Below are positions 11,926-24,480 of a DNA stretch of 64,000 bases, one piece after another. Each line of letters begins with the position of its first letter. Positions within the stretch are counted from its first letter, which is position 1. Both the position numbers and the translations under genes were made by a program. The DNA lies in assembly GCA_013398955.1 (NCBI GenBank), contig VWPU01012712.1, forward strand, positions 310,001 to 374,000. The letters are read 5' to 3'. The notes beneath the pieces were generated by a model that was not told the origin of the DNA, made no database searches, and saw only the letters and a program-made list of their open reading frames with translations. Source of the stretch: Callaeas wilsoni. Its lineage: Eukaryota > Chordata > Aves > Passeriformes > Callaeidae.

Positions 11926-14900
11926 CCGCTCTCAAAGGCAACACAGGCAATTTTATTATAAAATACTGGCTCAATATGTATCTGTAGGCAGAAGTTATGA
12001 TAAGGTAATTCAGGCTAGGTAAGTTGTGTAAACAAACATATCCAAATTAATTTGTAAACAATATTTTTTTTTTTTCCTATACACATGCTTTTCTTCATGG
12101 TTCTGTTCTTTTAAAGTGTCTGTCAATGGACTCAATAGAATAAGACTCCCCTGAAAATTTTTGCATGAGACCATTCCCAAGGAGTAAGTGGCTAAGTTGG
12201 AGTTGAAAGTTTCACTTTTTGTAGTCTCAACAGATTTGGGCATCTTATTTCTATCACTCAATAAAAATTAGTTCTCCATTCCCAGAAAATTGTTCTAGTA
12301 TTAATTCAGAGAATGAAACACTTTTTTGTGGTTATCAGTAAAAAACCCCAAACAGTCCATTTAAAATCTATTAGCAGGCGTAAGAGGGCTAAAGAAGGCA
12401 TAATTAATGTAATTTTTTTCCCTTTCCACATATTTAACAGTGTTTTGGAACATGATCCATAACATACACAGCTCTGATTGTAAGGAGTTAGATCAACATC
12501 CTGCACCAATGCTCTTACATATGGAGTGGGAAAACGAAATTTGAACCTTCAGCTTTCATGTAGCTGGGGAAAAAAAATAGATCATGGGGTTGAAAACTTG
12601 CAATTATTGCGGCATTTGCATTATGACAATTTTAAAACTGGTATTCTAGGTTACGGACAGTGCTGTAAAGCTGGTATTCTGTGCTGTGTGTTGCAAGCTC
12701 ATTTAAAATGTACTCTTCCACGACATGATGAGAACACAAATTATAATTAGGAAAGTAACCCAAGCAGAAAATTAGTCTGGAAGACTAGTCTGAATGTGCT
12801 CCTGCAGACAAAGCCATCCTGTGTCCTAACTTTACTGTCTCGGTGTAGGGAGAGATTGATGCAGAAGATAAAGACAGATATGGCTTTCCGGGAGGAGGAG
12901 AAAAATAAAAGGCTTTGCAAGTATGATCCATGGTGTTTCAGTTGTGCAAACACACACAAAGAGAAGCCCCAGCAGATCCCATCTTTGCAGAGTTACTCAG
13001 AGCACAGGCTGCCACAGCTGCCCTGTACAGGTCTGTACCTGGGGTTTTGTTCCCATAATCCCATTCATAGGCAAAACCCCGCATTTATCAGCACAGATAA
13101 GCCCTGCTGACCCCATCCTGAACCCAGAGCCTACTTGCACAAGTAAATGTACCCAACGTTTGTAACCAGCAAAGGGTTAGCTGTATAGGTAATGATCTGA
13201 GAAAAAACATGGTTCCAAAGTACATTATGAAACAAAAGGATTCACAATCCCCCTACCTGCCTGCCCCCACCCCCTATAAAAAAAAGTCAAAGTGTCAAAA
13301 GTTCTTGCCACTGCTAATTGACAAGCGATATAAAGGATTTTGAAAAACTTATAGGCAAACAAGATACATATCTGAAAATATTTGGATTTGAAGTTTTATT
13401 TCCTGGAAATGTTTTGTGGGGTTTAAAAGCCAAATGGTTCTCTACAAATCAGTTGGTATAACTGTACTTCTTTTGTACTGACTGGAACAAATACACTGTT
13501 TAGAAAATTATGCCTACCTTTCAGATGTGTCTTCTTGTAGAAAGGGGACCTGTATACTAGGCACTGGTTGCATTGCACTCAGAGGAAAGGGTCATAATTT
13601 TCTATTAAACCGTTCCTTGTATTTTCAGTGAGTTTTCTTGAGGCAACCTTTGCTACTTCATTTTAAAGGCACCCATGGCTTCCCTGTACCTTACAGGACT
13701 CAACAGATTTATCCTCATTTAGAAAAATACCAAAAGGATAGCAAAAAGTTCCACTGGACAAAGAGTCAGATCAACAGTTGCCATGAAAAAAAGACTGACC
13801 AACTAAACAAAGCAAGAGGAACAGAGGTTGTAAGTGAGAGTGTAATAACTCTTAGGGAAGAATTGCCCACCTGCTTTTTGTGGGACAGAAGTTACTTGAT
13901 ACTTAGGGCAGCATTTAAAGACACCAAAGTATATTCAACCCAATCCAGACTTAGATCCAAATCCATCACCTTACTCTGCAAAACCCCAGATCATCTACAG
14001 CAGCTCCTGATGGTCACTGGGGCTCTGCCACATTTCTTTAATCAGTACGTTTTATTTCATCTCATACTTACCAGCCAGTCAGAACATCTCACTGCAATAG
14101 TGGAATGGTGCACAGATTCAGTCTCTGGTTGGTGACAATGATATCAAATCCAAACCAGGAAAAAGCTCCAGGAGGACTTTCTTGGACCTGAATGAAAGAG
14201 AAGATTGATTAGGGTTAGTTTTTCCTCTCATTTAAAGACCGTGGTGAATTTAACTTTACTCATTTCACATTATTTCACATGTAAATTTAAAAAATTTCGC
14301 TCTGCATCCCATATGTCCAAGAGCTTAGGAAAAGAGAATCATGATTTCACATTCAATGCGTGGTCTGAGACAGGGTGTGTATGAGTTTAGTGTGTATTTG
14401 AATCTGCTCCTGGTCAGAATATTTCCCAGGAGCAATGTTTAATACAGGTTTCAATAATGTGTTTCTGTTCATTTGAGGGTGATTTAAAACCATGTCTGGA
14501 GTAAGCACATGTTTATTAACTGTTGTTCGGGGCACAGATATTTCCTGAATTGGGCTGCAGAAGAAACCAGAATTTTTCAAAACCAAAAGCAAAACTCAAA
14601 GTAATAGCTTATATTCGAAAAGCAAATAAACACGCCTGAGGTCAAAGCTCCTCCTTTAAACCTCATCACTGGGGTAAGTGTTGTGAATTTGCAGTGCCCA
14701 TTTTGAAAACTTTTAGACATAGTATTTTTTTTTTTGTTGTTTAAAATGTGAAAAACATCTATCCTAGCAGAGCACCTCTATAACAAAAAATTGGGAAAAG
14801 GGATATGAATTCACATTTATTGCTTGTCAGAGCCCTCATGTAAGATTTCGTTTTAATGAGAAGGAAGAAATACACAATCATCAAAAACAAAACCAGCAGT

Positions 14901-16696
14901 GATGATGTAGAAGATTTAGGCAACTTAAAGTTTCATTGTTTATTACTGATTCCTGAATTTTCATTCTTCCTCTATATATTTTCAGAGAATCCACGTATGG
15001 AAAGTAGCTATATATTATGAGCTAATTAAATTTCAAGACTCCAGTTTGGTGACACTTACAGGATATTTAACACTTTCCCAAACTGTGAGAGAATCTATAT
15101 TCATGGATATCTTTTCAGGAACCTAATTTTAAGTTTAAAAATACTGACTCATGGGCTTCTTGAGATGTGTGAGAAATGTCCTATAGAACATTCATAAGAT
15201 GACAACAAGAATAAAGGTGTTGGGTTAAAAAAATACTTGGAGACATAAAAACCCACCAGGAAAGGTATTAATCGGCTCATGTAAACTGCCCTAAGCAGCC
15301 TGCAACCTCCTGAGGTGAGGTTTCTACCCAAAGTGTGTCTTGGTTTGTACAGATTTACTGAGCTGGAGCTCCCACAGTCAAGCTTAGCAAGCCCTCAGTT
15401 GAGGATGCACTTGCTAGGATGTAGCCAGCAGGAGAGAATCTTGGTTATTAAGATTTTATTATTGAACCAGGCAATACCACTTTGTAAAATTTTGGAGCTC
15501 CCTGTGTCCAAGAAGCAGGATAAACATTCCCTGTGAAAAGGATTTTACATGTAGGCAGCGTTCAGGGTAACTGGTCCTTGTCATATTGACCTGGATTCAG
15601 GTGATAACGCAATAGCTGATTTTATTGTGAATCAGAACCCCAAATAAAACTCAGACAAAAATACTTTAAGCACTAATAAGAATGATTGAAAGTAATAAAA
15701 AAAAGAAAGGTAAAATATTTATAGAACAGCTCTTACAGTTGTGCTTGCAGAGAGCAAGGCAGAACCAAACCTGTTTTTTGCCAAAAAGCTGCTTATCATC
15801 TGAACTTCTTTGCACTATTTTAGAAATTACTGGGTTACTCAGTAGATTTCTGAAAGCCTGAGAAATCATACTATAACATTTTTTGGCAAATTTTCCATCG
15901 CTTGGTTAGATTTAAGAAAGTAGAAATTCTACTTTCCTGGGCTTTTCGGCACCTCCTCCTTTCAACCCTCCTACAGATTAAAAACGGCATGATACAGCAA
16001 GACTGGCTAGGAGAAAGAATATGCAGAAACACGTCTTGGAGCCTCAGGCTTTCAAACTCCAAAAGACAGGGATGAAAGCTCCAGACTCGTGTGCAGCCGT
16101 GCTGTTAGAAGGTGTAGCCCCAAGATTATGTGTAACGTCCAACTGGAAAATCATCCCTTCAATTTGAAACTCTCAAGCTGCTCCCCTCTGCCTCTCCCTT
16201 GCTGCTCAACTCCTCCAGTTTTAGTTAATGACACAATTATGTACCTCTGCTGCAATTTAAGAGATCTTGCTCAGGCACTGTGCAGGAGCACTTGGAAGGA
16301 GCCCTCCAGAAAAATGAGAACTGTAATTGCTTTTTCTGTATTAAGCCTTCTCTAAAAAGTATATGGACATATAGAAAGGTCGTTGCAGACTTCTTAAGTG
16401 AAGTCTGTACCTGCATTAATGGTCTCACACAGCTGACATAGGTTGAAGAGGAATAAGCACAAAAAAAGGCTCAGATTCATTTCTTCCTTCTGAGTACAGC
16501 CTTTTCTATCGAACCTCTAAGTACAGACCCTCTCATGCTTTGTCCATGGGGAAAATTCAGTAGTCTCAGTGAATTACCAGTGACCAAAATCATCTATCTG
16601 GGTATAATTTAATTGTATTACCATTAATAATTTGCTTTGCCCCTAATGATTTATTTTAATTTTCAGTACCCCTGAGCTGGTCAGTCAGTCCCCTTA
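11926..16696. other. Single-copy DNA, no gene recognised
   Basis: No repeat family is recognised over 4.8 kb. Open frames at 12796-13110 (+), 13638-14135 (+, 165 codons) and 14353-14592 (-) lack recognisable domains. A TAAT-rich, complex stretch at about 16560-16660 resembles non-coding regulatory DNA but gives no firm call. Confidence 0.5.
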
Positions 16697-16770
16697 TATG
16701 ATCGCTGGAGGTCCCTTGCAACAGAAATATCCTATCCTATCCTATCCTAGCCTAGCCTAGCCTAGCCTCA
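16697..16770 (+). mobile_element. Probable CR1 tail remnant leading into a pentanucleotide array
   Basis: The words ATGATCGCTGGAGGTCCCTT and GCAACAG are close to the last part of a sense-strand CR1 3' end, which normally continues into ATTCTATGA-type repeats. Here it passes into the TATCC/TAGCC array instead. Only about 35 bases match before the array, so the assignment is tentative. Confidence 0.45.
16728..16769. repeat. Pentanucleotide array, TATCC changing to TAGCC
   Basis: Four or so TATCC units are followed by four TAGCC units. The T-to-G change occurs once and is shared by all later units, so the second block was probably made by expansion after that mutation. Confidence 0.93.
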
Positions 16771-17514
16771 TTTTCAGATCAGTACCTTATCAAAAGCTTC
16801 CTGTCTTCCTCTGGAGCTTCTTGCCTCAGAGGGCAGTTCTGGGAATGCAGCTTTAAGAGCCAGGCACTGTGAGGGTGGGGGTGAGGCACCCTGGCCTGAT
16901 CTGAGGGGTTTTCTTGACATCCATCTGATGCTGTCCCTTATCTCCATCTCCTGTACCGACATATAGATCCTGCTACATCATTTCTGTCCCTGACCACTAT
17001 CAGTAGACTTCGATTTACTGATTGTCTTATCTCTGCCACAGCCTCATTTACTCAATACACCCTGCAAGTTTTCAACCTCTGTTGGTCCCACAAGGGTTTC
17101 TCAAGACAGTGTGTGCCAATAAAATGTCCGGGTGCGGCTGAAATCTCCCAGAGATATAGGAAAAGATTAATTCTCTGGCCTGTGACACGCTGTTATATCA
17201 AGATACATTGCTCATAGGTAAATTCCCTTTTCCTTTACTGCACAGAAAACTCTTACTGAGTAAAGCTAAGCCATTTTTTGTCTAAAGGAAAAGATGGGAA
17301 GCATGTCTGTAAATGGTTTTACTCTGCTTGTTGGTTGGCCATCATTGTTAATCAGACACTTTTAACTGGAAAAAACCAGAAAGCATCATCACTTTGGCCA
17401 TAAGAGTAGAGAGGGGAGGTAGAAGAATCTATAACACGACCCATGACTGGATTATCACAGATCAATGCAAACTGAATGACCAAATACTTTCTTTTAGTCT
17501 CTTTTACTTCCCGC

Positions 17515-17565
17515 TTTTTTTTTGTTTTATTTATTTATTTATTTATGTACCTCTTTATTTATTTG
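17515..17565. repeat. T-rich run with TTTA tetranucleotide repeat
   Basis: A run of T is followed by five or six imperfect TTTA units and a second short TTTA group. Simple-sequence DNA. Confidence 0.9.
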
Positions 17566-17689
17566 ATATTACCTCAGTGTTCAGGTGCAAGAGACAAATG
17601 AGTAGAAGATCCTTACTGAAATGAAAAATGGGAGAGTGAGGAGTGAAAAGAAGGAGAGAAACATTTCTAATCCTGGTTTGTATAACGCT

Positions 17690-17960
17690 GAGTTCCAGCA
17701 TGCTGCAAATCTACTAGTGTCCCTTTAAGAACACTCTTAGTTTATAAAAGCTAACAGCATTAAAAATACAGTAATTAACATGTTCATAATGTAAATGCTA
17801 ATAATTTAACATGTCAAGCATCCTCATCCCCTACTGAATCAATATGAATTATTAAAACCGACTCTTTAAGACCTTTAAAATCAACTCTCAAAGCATGCAC
17901 TAACAATTACACCGTTGGCATACAGGAGCACCAAGTTACAAATTCATGCGTAAGACTGTC
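17690..17960. other. Candidate conserved non-coding block (A/T-rich, complex)
   Basis: Dense in TAAT/ATTA words, with repeated ATTAACATGTT / ATTTAACATGT words about 45 bases apart and little low-complexity sequence. Composition alone suggests regulatory DNA; no alignment was available. Confidence 0.2.
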
Positions 17961-20900
17961 TGACACACTCGTTCTCTTTGATGCAAAAAAAACAAAAGCC
18001 AAAAAACCTCCCCTCAAAATCTCGTGTTTGGAACTGCATAATCTACATGAATAAATTGGGTTTTTTTCTCACAGATTTTTTAAGTTTCTTAGACATAAAC
18101 CTTATTGAGAGGTTACAGAGTAATTTTTCCAAGTTGTGTGACAATCCAAAAGGTTCCTGAAGCAATAAGGAACATAAAGATAGTAAAAGATTAGTCTAAT
18201 AAAGCAAAAGTTAAAGTTCCTGTGTTTAGATCAGTTTCTTTCAAGGCTGTTGGTCATGAAGAAGACATTTAGAAATTGATTTTAAATGTTATAAATGAAG
18301 AGTAGTCCTTAACGGTTATTCCCATGTTTACAGCAGGAAAGAAAAGGAAAAGTTTTGGTTTTTTTTTTTTTTCAAACATCTGTGGAATAAAGATGGAATT
18401 ATTAGATGGATGCATCTTACCTCACAGCCCGCTAGAGACACTTCAGGAAAGGCTCACAAAGTCTTCTTTGTGTTTATATATGGAGACACAGCCAAATGCC
18501 TGCAGGAGACGGCTGTTTCCTGGTCAACCCATTGAAAGAAGATGGCAGATATGACCTTTTTTTTTTCATTTGTTACAGTTACAAAATAAAGTTTTGCAAC
18601 TGAGTACAAAACCCATCACATCAACTGTGGCTTTCAAATACTTATCCTATCAAATTGTGCAACGCTCGTGTTAACGTCTTGCTCCACTTGAACAATCAGA
18701 TAATGGACTGGAGGCCAATGGGCCAGAGGTTGTTCTTCCTTTGGGAGAATGTTCTGTGCCCAGGAAGTTCACTGGTAGGTGCTTTTCACAGTGTTGTGGT
18801 ACCCCACTACAGCCAGAGCAGAGTTCCAGCCCCCTCCAGAGCAGAGCACAGCCCCTCTGTACTCCATAAGCCTGGCTTGACTCATGCCAGCTGGGAATCC
18901 AGCCCTTGTTTCCAAAATCTCGATCCACCTGATTGCAGTTGAATTTCTACCTGGGCAATGCTAAACCCCCTCTTTGTGGTGAGAAAGGAGGAAACTAATT
19001 TCAGAGAGGTTAAAATTTTACAAAGTTTATGTACTCAGGAATACTTTGTGAGGGGTTATAAGTCTTATAAGAGATAAGAGCTAATGTACCTTGCCTTCCT
19101 AGCATGAGAAAAAGGTCTTAACCTCCTACCACCCCTCTTCAAAACAAAATAAAAACCAAAATGACTGATGGACCCAGAAAAGTTCAGCACACTTCCTCAG
19201 ATGCTTAGAGATTAGCACAAATTACAGGCAAACAGGAGACCGAGGATTCCAGATCTGGGTCAGCTGCAGTTAGGGAGGCTTTTCATGGCTGTCGAAAGGA
19301 TAATAATTTAATATTGAGGAACATGTCTTGCTTCCAGTCCCTTGTGTACAGCAAAAACCTTTCACAACAGGATGAACACGCATGAGAGACGTGAGCACAG
19401 TGCCACACTTTGTGATCTCGTAAACCATTCCAGCTGCACTTAAATTATTTTGGAGAACTCAGAAGTATCATTATGGCAAGACCTTCTCTGAATTCCTATT
19501 TCAATTTCCCAGTTTGTTAAGGCTACACAGTAATCAGCTGGATGGGAGCACTTGATCATCTAATAGCTGTTTCTGGAGATAAACACAAGACACACTTCAA
19601 AGTTCTGAAAAAGATGGGAAAGCTGAAACAAAACTCTTTATATCTTTCCCTAGTTTATCTTCTCATTACTTGAATGCGAGCTAACTTTCCTTTTCTTTTC
19701 TTTTTTATATTTTTAAAAATTTATACACCTTCAACTAATGTTCCCAAAGTTAGAGATCCAAAGTCAAAAGCTTCACATAAATGCAAACAAATCTGCAGAA
19801 ATGCAAAACACAAATGAAAAATAATTAAAGTGCAATTAACTTTTACAGATTATTATTTCTGTTGCTCCTTCACAACACAATATACATAAGGAGCAAGAAT
19901 TAGGGTACATGATTCCTTAAGCAGTCAGGGAAAACACGTGAAAACAAGAAAACAAGCACCAGAAGGAAAGCTTGGGAGCAAAAGTGAACCTTCTCGGCCT
20001 TCAGCAGTGCCAGGAAGCATAAGCCAACTGGATTTTTACTTTTCCCACTGAGGGGGATGAGACAATTATCCAGGAGAGATGAGGTGAGGCTGAAGCCATG
20101 AAGAATGGGAAGGGAGAAGACAGGCAAAACCATGGAGATGTCAGAGGTGAAGGGCATCCTCTTTGGAGGGGATACTGAGTTGGTGACTTAGACACAACCA
20201 AATAGCATGATCTTTAAGCCACTCCTGGACTATAATTATGTAACAGAAATAACATTCCTGAAGGAGAGGGAGAGTGCAGAAATCCCTCAGTGAGGGTAAA
20301 ACACAGATGCTGGAAACAAGAATCTTCTGTAATGCATTTCAAATCCTACAAAAATAGGAGACCCTAGAGCCTGCCAGTATAAAACTCATCAGTAGTTAGG
20401 TGGGAATGTGAGATTAAATAAGAAATGGTGGTTCAGTGGATTTATTTGCTGTTTCTAAGACTCCTGATACTGAGTTGTTGTCTACAACTGAGCCTCCCAG
20501 GAGCTTACATTGCACTAAAGTTGTCTTGCACCTGATGATTTGCTATGATTTAATTTTACAGAGATGTAAATGGGCACAGCAGTATCAGAACGTGGCAAAA
20601 TGATTATCGTCTGGAAAAGCTCACAGTGGTGACGAGGGAAGTGGACAGGATAGAAAACAAGGAAATGTACAGTAGAGTTGTACTGAGATTACTTGATCAT
20701 GCATAAACCCAAACTGAGTCTCTTTAACATAAGGAATTATTTCTTTAGGGAAAGAAGCACGGAGCAACAGAACATATTGTTCGTTTAAAGTCCATAACTT
20801 TTCCCCCTAAGATCTGGGTTTTAAGATTACATCTTTCTGTTCCATAATGATGGTAATTTGCTCATTACCACACGAGGAAATTGATGATGAAGTACAAACT

Positions 20901-22805
20901 TAAGTATGCATGGCTATAATTTAAACAAATACAGTATCAAGGAAGGGTATTAACAAACATAACAGCTTGGTAATGTTCAAGCTTTGGAAAATTTGCACTA
21001 TGCAAAGAAGGAACTAGGAAAAAAGGCTAGACCTTACCTTATGATTTTCTGTCAGCTGTGAGTATCTACTGACTTAGCAGAGATATGGCCAATAGTTTGT
21101 CATTTCTGCAAAAGAGCTGCAGTGAGTGACAGTTCTATTAGGGATGCAGACATGGTGAACTATACCACATCTCCAGTGACAAACTGTCTGCTGAGAAGAA
21201 AAATCATGTGGTTGTCACGCATATCTGATCCTATAATTACACGTGTACATTTAGACACTGTTGAAAGAAAGGGCTTCTCTGAGAGAATTCTTCCAGCAGG
21301 ACTGCACTTGCAAACCTCTGTCCATTTTAGAGTATGAAGACAAATCTTAAAGGATTTGTTAGCAGAATGGTCTGGTATTCTTAGATAGGGAAATTAGAAA
21401 CAGAGACAGAAAGGAAATGAAGTCAAACAGCAGCTTTTTTAGAAGACCAGAATAAAGAAAAGGCCACTGTCCTTTGAAGGTGGCCACAGGTCTGAAGTGG
21501 ATTAGCACAATGAGGCAGCCGAGAAGTTTGCAAATTTGACTTTCAGCCAGCTTACTTTTGGCTATGGCAGACTTTCAGTGTCACTTACCTTGAAATATAT
21601 TGTCAGCCAAAGAGGACCTATCACCTCTGAAAATCAGCTTGTCTTTATTCCCTTCTTCCCTTCAAGACCCTGCACACAAATTTAACTTACATCAGGTATG
21701 ACTGTCTTCAGAGTGCAGGCATACTGCAAACTTAAATTCAAGCTGCAAACCTCTTCTGATTCTTCTGCTAGAGCTAACAAAATAATCAGAACTTTTGTCT
21801 CACCGGTAAGTTTTATACGCAAAATATTCATTGTTTATTTCACATCAGTGAAGATCTAGGTCATAAATACTGGAGGGTCAGAGAAGGAAGAATAAATTGC
21901 AGCAGAGCTGTGTCTCATAGTGCCACCTTTCCTGGAAAAGTTTTCACTGAACACCATCATCCCCATCAGCTGTGATGGTCACTCTTCCAGCATGTGACAA
22001 AAAGCAGACTCATTCCTGCATCTGACGCTGTTAGGGCTGGGGAAAAAAAGATATAAACAAGACCTAGCTATCACTCCTTCTGACCGATGAAAAGGAAAAT
22101 GTTTTCTATGCCATTTTTGAAAATGCTGCATGCTGCTGTTGCAGAGCTTGGGAGTGAAAGGCTGCCAAGGCAGTCACTGTGTTTACACATCGGGAAAATG
22201 AGACAGGGAGAAATGTCTGCTGGAATAGGAAGAGAGGGAACTATTCCTGCCTGAGCCTAGGCTTGCTTGGGATTCCTCAGAGCCCTTCTCAAACATCATG
22301 ACTTTAGAACTTGTCTATGTGAAAAGAAGACTCCAATCCTTCCAGAGCCCTTTGACTCTTTCCTGTGAATCATAGGAACTCCAGGTGCCGCATTATCATC
22401 ATCAAGAGTTCTGTTTCCTCTCTGGTCCATTCTAACAAGGAGCCAAGGGTGCCAAGCCATGGCAAGTTGCAAGATGAGCTCCAGAGTGCAGAAGACTTTG
22501 GGGAGAGCTTTCAGAAGCGCAGATTAGCAATCCTTTAGGACTTGTGCATATGTGCTACTCTGAACTACTGGACTGTCACGACCCTAATCTTGTCCAAACC
22601 CACCACAGTCAGGTCTGTAGCTGCAGATGAAGATGGAGTAAAGGAAGCAAAGTGAGATGAATCACACTGACTGAGGTTAGAAACGTGGTCCTGGGATGTC
22701 CATATGTTGGAACCAGCTGATGGCAGAAAAAAGCAACAAAACGCACACACAGATATTAGGGGTGTCACTACATGAAAAATGTTGAGGTGCTGGTGAAGGG
22801 TCTAG

Positions 22806-23116
22806 GAGGGGAGACATTGATGCTCTTTATGACTGTCTGACAGGATGTTGTAGGCAGGTGGGGGTTGGCCTATTCTACCAGGTAGCCAGTGACAGGACCA
22901 GTGGAAATGGCCTCAAGTTATGCCAGGGAAGGTTTATGGGTATCAGGAGAAATTTCTTGTCAAGCCCTGGGAAAGGCTGTCCAGGGCTCTGGCGGGGTCA
23001 CCATCCCTGGAAGTGTTCAAAAGCATGTGGATGTGGCACTTGGGGACGTGGTTTAGTGGTGAGCATGGTGGTGCTGGGTTAATGGCTGGACTCAACCTAA
23101 ATGATTCTGTGATCCT
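22806..23116 (+). mobile_element. CR1 LINE, sense-oriented 3' end with pol C-terminus remnant
   Basis: Sense CR1. It starts in the degraded end of the reverse transcriptase frame (a block aligning with the usual GGGGACCTTATCGCTCT-type segment), continues through GTAGGCAGGTGGGGGTTGG, GTGACAGGACCAGTGGAAAT and CATCCCTGGAAGTGTTCAAA, and ends in the ATGATTCTGTGATCC-type tail at about 23100-23115. The GGCACTTGGGGACGTGGTTT block marks the same broad subfamily as the copy ending near 44443. It is 5'-truncated at about 310 bp and inactive. Confidence 0.92.
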
Positions 23117-23457
23117 TTTCCACACCTTTTTTGGCCAAATGTGCTGTCAGTGAGACAGCTGTGGACAAGATTCCAGGAAGCAGAAAAAGTCACAAGCTTT
23201 TCAACTTTCTAGAGTACCAGTAGGCAAAGTGGCAGCTCAAAACTGGAGGAAATGTACCACACTGGCTCTGCACTGCCTCCTGTGAGCTGAATCCCTTTAT
23301 TTCACATGAAAAAAATGTTTTTTTGTGGGATCAGTCAGCAGGGCAAGGAGCCATTAAATACCTCCTCCTGCTTCCCAGCAGCACGAGTCCAACAAGGAAG
23401 GATCATCTCAAAGTTGCTCCTCCTGCAAGGAAAATATTTCTTGCATCTACCATTGTG

Positions 23458-23459
<2 letters not shown>

Positions 23460-23519
<60 letters not shown>

Positions 23520-23540
23520 GTGTAGTTTTTTTTTTTTTTT

Positions 23541-23577
<37 letters not shown>

Positions 23578-23601
23578 GCTTATTAATATATTTATATTTT
23601 T

Positions 23602-23665
<64 letters not shown>
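23460..23665. repeat. Three very long T tracts
   Basis: Uninterrupted T runs of about 59 (23460-23518), 15 plus 32 with one A between (23526-23574), and 63 bases (23603-23665) are separated by a short GGTGTAG word and by an A/T-rich spacer of about 28 bases. Read from the other strand they are poly(A). CR1 does not end in poly(A), so this is not a CR1 tail. It could be the tail of a - strand retrocopy, slippage expansion, or a sequencing or assembly artefact; lengths of homopolymers are unreliable. The Phe-rich and Lys-rich open frames across it are meaningless. Confidence 0.9.
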
Positions 23666-23666
<1 letters not shown>

Positions 23667-24340
23667 TGGAAACACCACTATTTGAAGAAGAGGAGCCTGT
23701 ATTAAACAATTTGTTCTGCTCTTACCCTGGCAGAGTTTTATTTACCTATCTTGCTGTTTGCTGTTTTTCATGCAAGTTTTCTGGCTATTCTGTGTTTAAA
23801 GGTGTGTCACAGCCCTTAACATAAGCCTCACAGCTAGGTAGTAGACAAAATGTAAGAAAACAAACTTACTGCATCTCTGACTGTAACCAGCTCCATCCTG
23901 ACTCACCTTCCTTTGCAATTTCACTTTCATCACCAAATCCTCTGCTGAAATATGAGCCCTAAGGACTCAGAGCCTTACACTGTAACAGAAAAACCTTTCT
24001 TGGAACCAGCCATGTGTGACCATTCCGATGTTTCACTTGGTGATTTTTCAGCTGAAAATATTAGGTAAAATGGTGACAATGTATTCAGGATGTGATGACA
24101 TCTCCCACAAATAATTTTCAAAAGTTTTTTAATCTTCTCCAAGAAAATTATTCTTTTCAAAATTAAAAAAACCCAACCTTTTCTTTTCCATCTAAACTGT
24201 CAATGCAAATGTTATTTCCTCATGAGACATTGGTACAAATGAAATGATTGAATAGGCTTTGCTAGGACATGGCTATGAGATAAATTCCCTTAGCTCTCTG
24301 CAGTTTTGCGGGAAAGTTTCATTTAATTTTTATTTTCTTA
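23666..24340. other. Single-copy DNA, no gene recognised
   Basis: If the T tracts were tails of a - strand retrocopy, its mRNA-derived body would lie here, read right to left. The nearest AATAAA on that strand is about 70 bases from the tract (TTTATT near 23738), farther than usual. No known gene's 3' UTR or coding sequence is recognisable. Confidence 0.5.
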
Positions 24341-24480
24341 AAATCATAGAACTGTTTATTTCATAGAACTTATGGAAGGGACCATAACGACCATCCAGTT
24401 TCATCCCCTTGCCATGGGCAGGAACACCTTCCACAAATCCTGGTTTCTCCAAGCCCCATCCGATCTAGTCTTGCTCACAA
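24341..24480 (-). mobile_element. CR1 LINE, short 3' end fragment
   Basis: Antisense CR1 tail (AAATCATAGAACTG with an inserted partial duplication TTTCATAGAACTTATGGAAG), then TTGCCATGGGCAGGAACACC and CCAAGCCCCATCCGATCTAG. Only about 140 bases remain, with more substitutions than the copies at 28.5 or 57.6 kb, so it looks older. Confidence 0.9.

Larger units (their letters stand above)
16771..22805. other. Single-copy DNA, no gene recognised
   Basis: Holds a TTTA-type simple repeat (17515-17565) and a complex A/T-rich block at about 17690-17960. Open frames are all under 100 codons; the pair at 18655-18942 (+) and 18671-18928 (-) lies in a more G/C-rich patch but has no known domain. No CR1 tail was seen in these 6 kb. 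Confidence 0.5.

Noticed and set aside
13638..14135. 165-codon frame (+)
   Set aside because: No recognisable domain, A/T-rich ordinary composition and no supporting signals; treated as chance.
23335..23709. Lys-rich (-) and Phe-rich (+) open frames
   Set aside because: They are translations of the T homopolymers.
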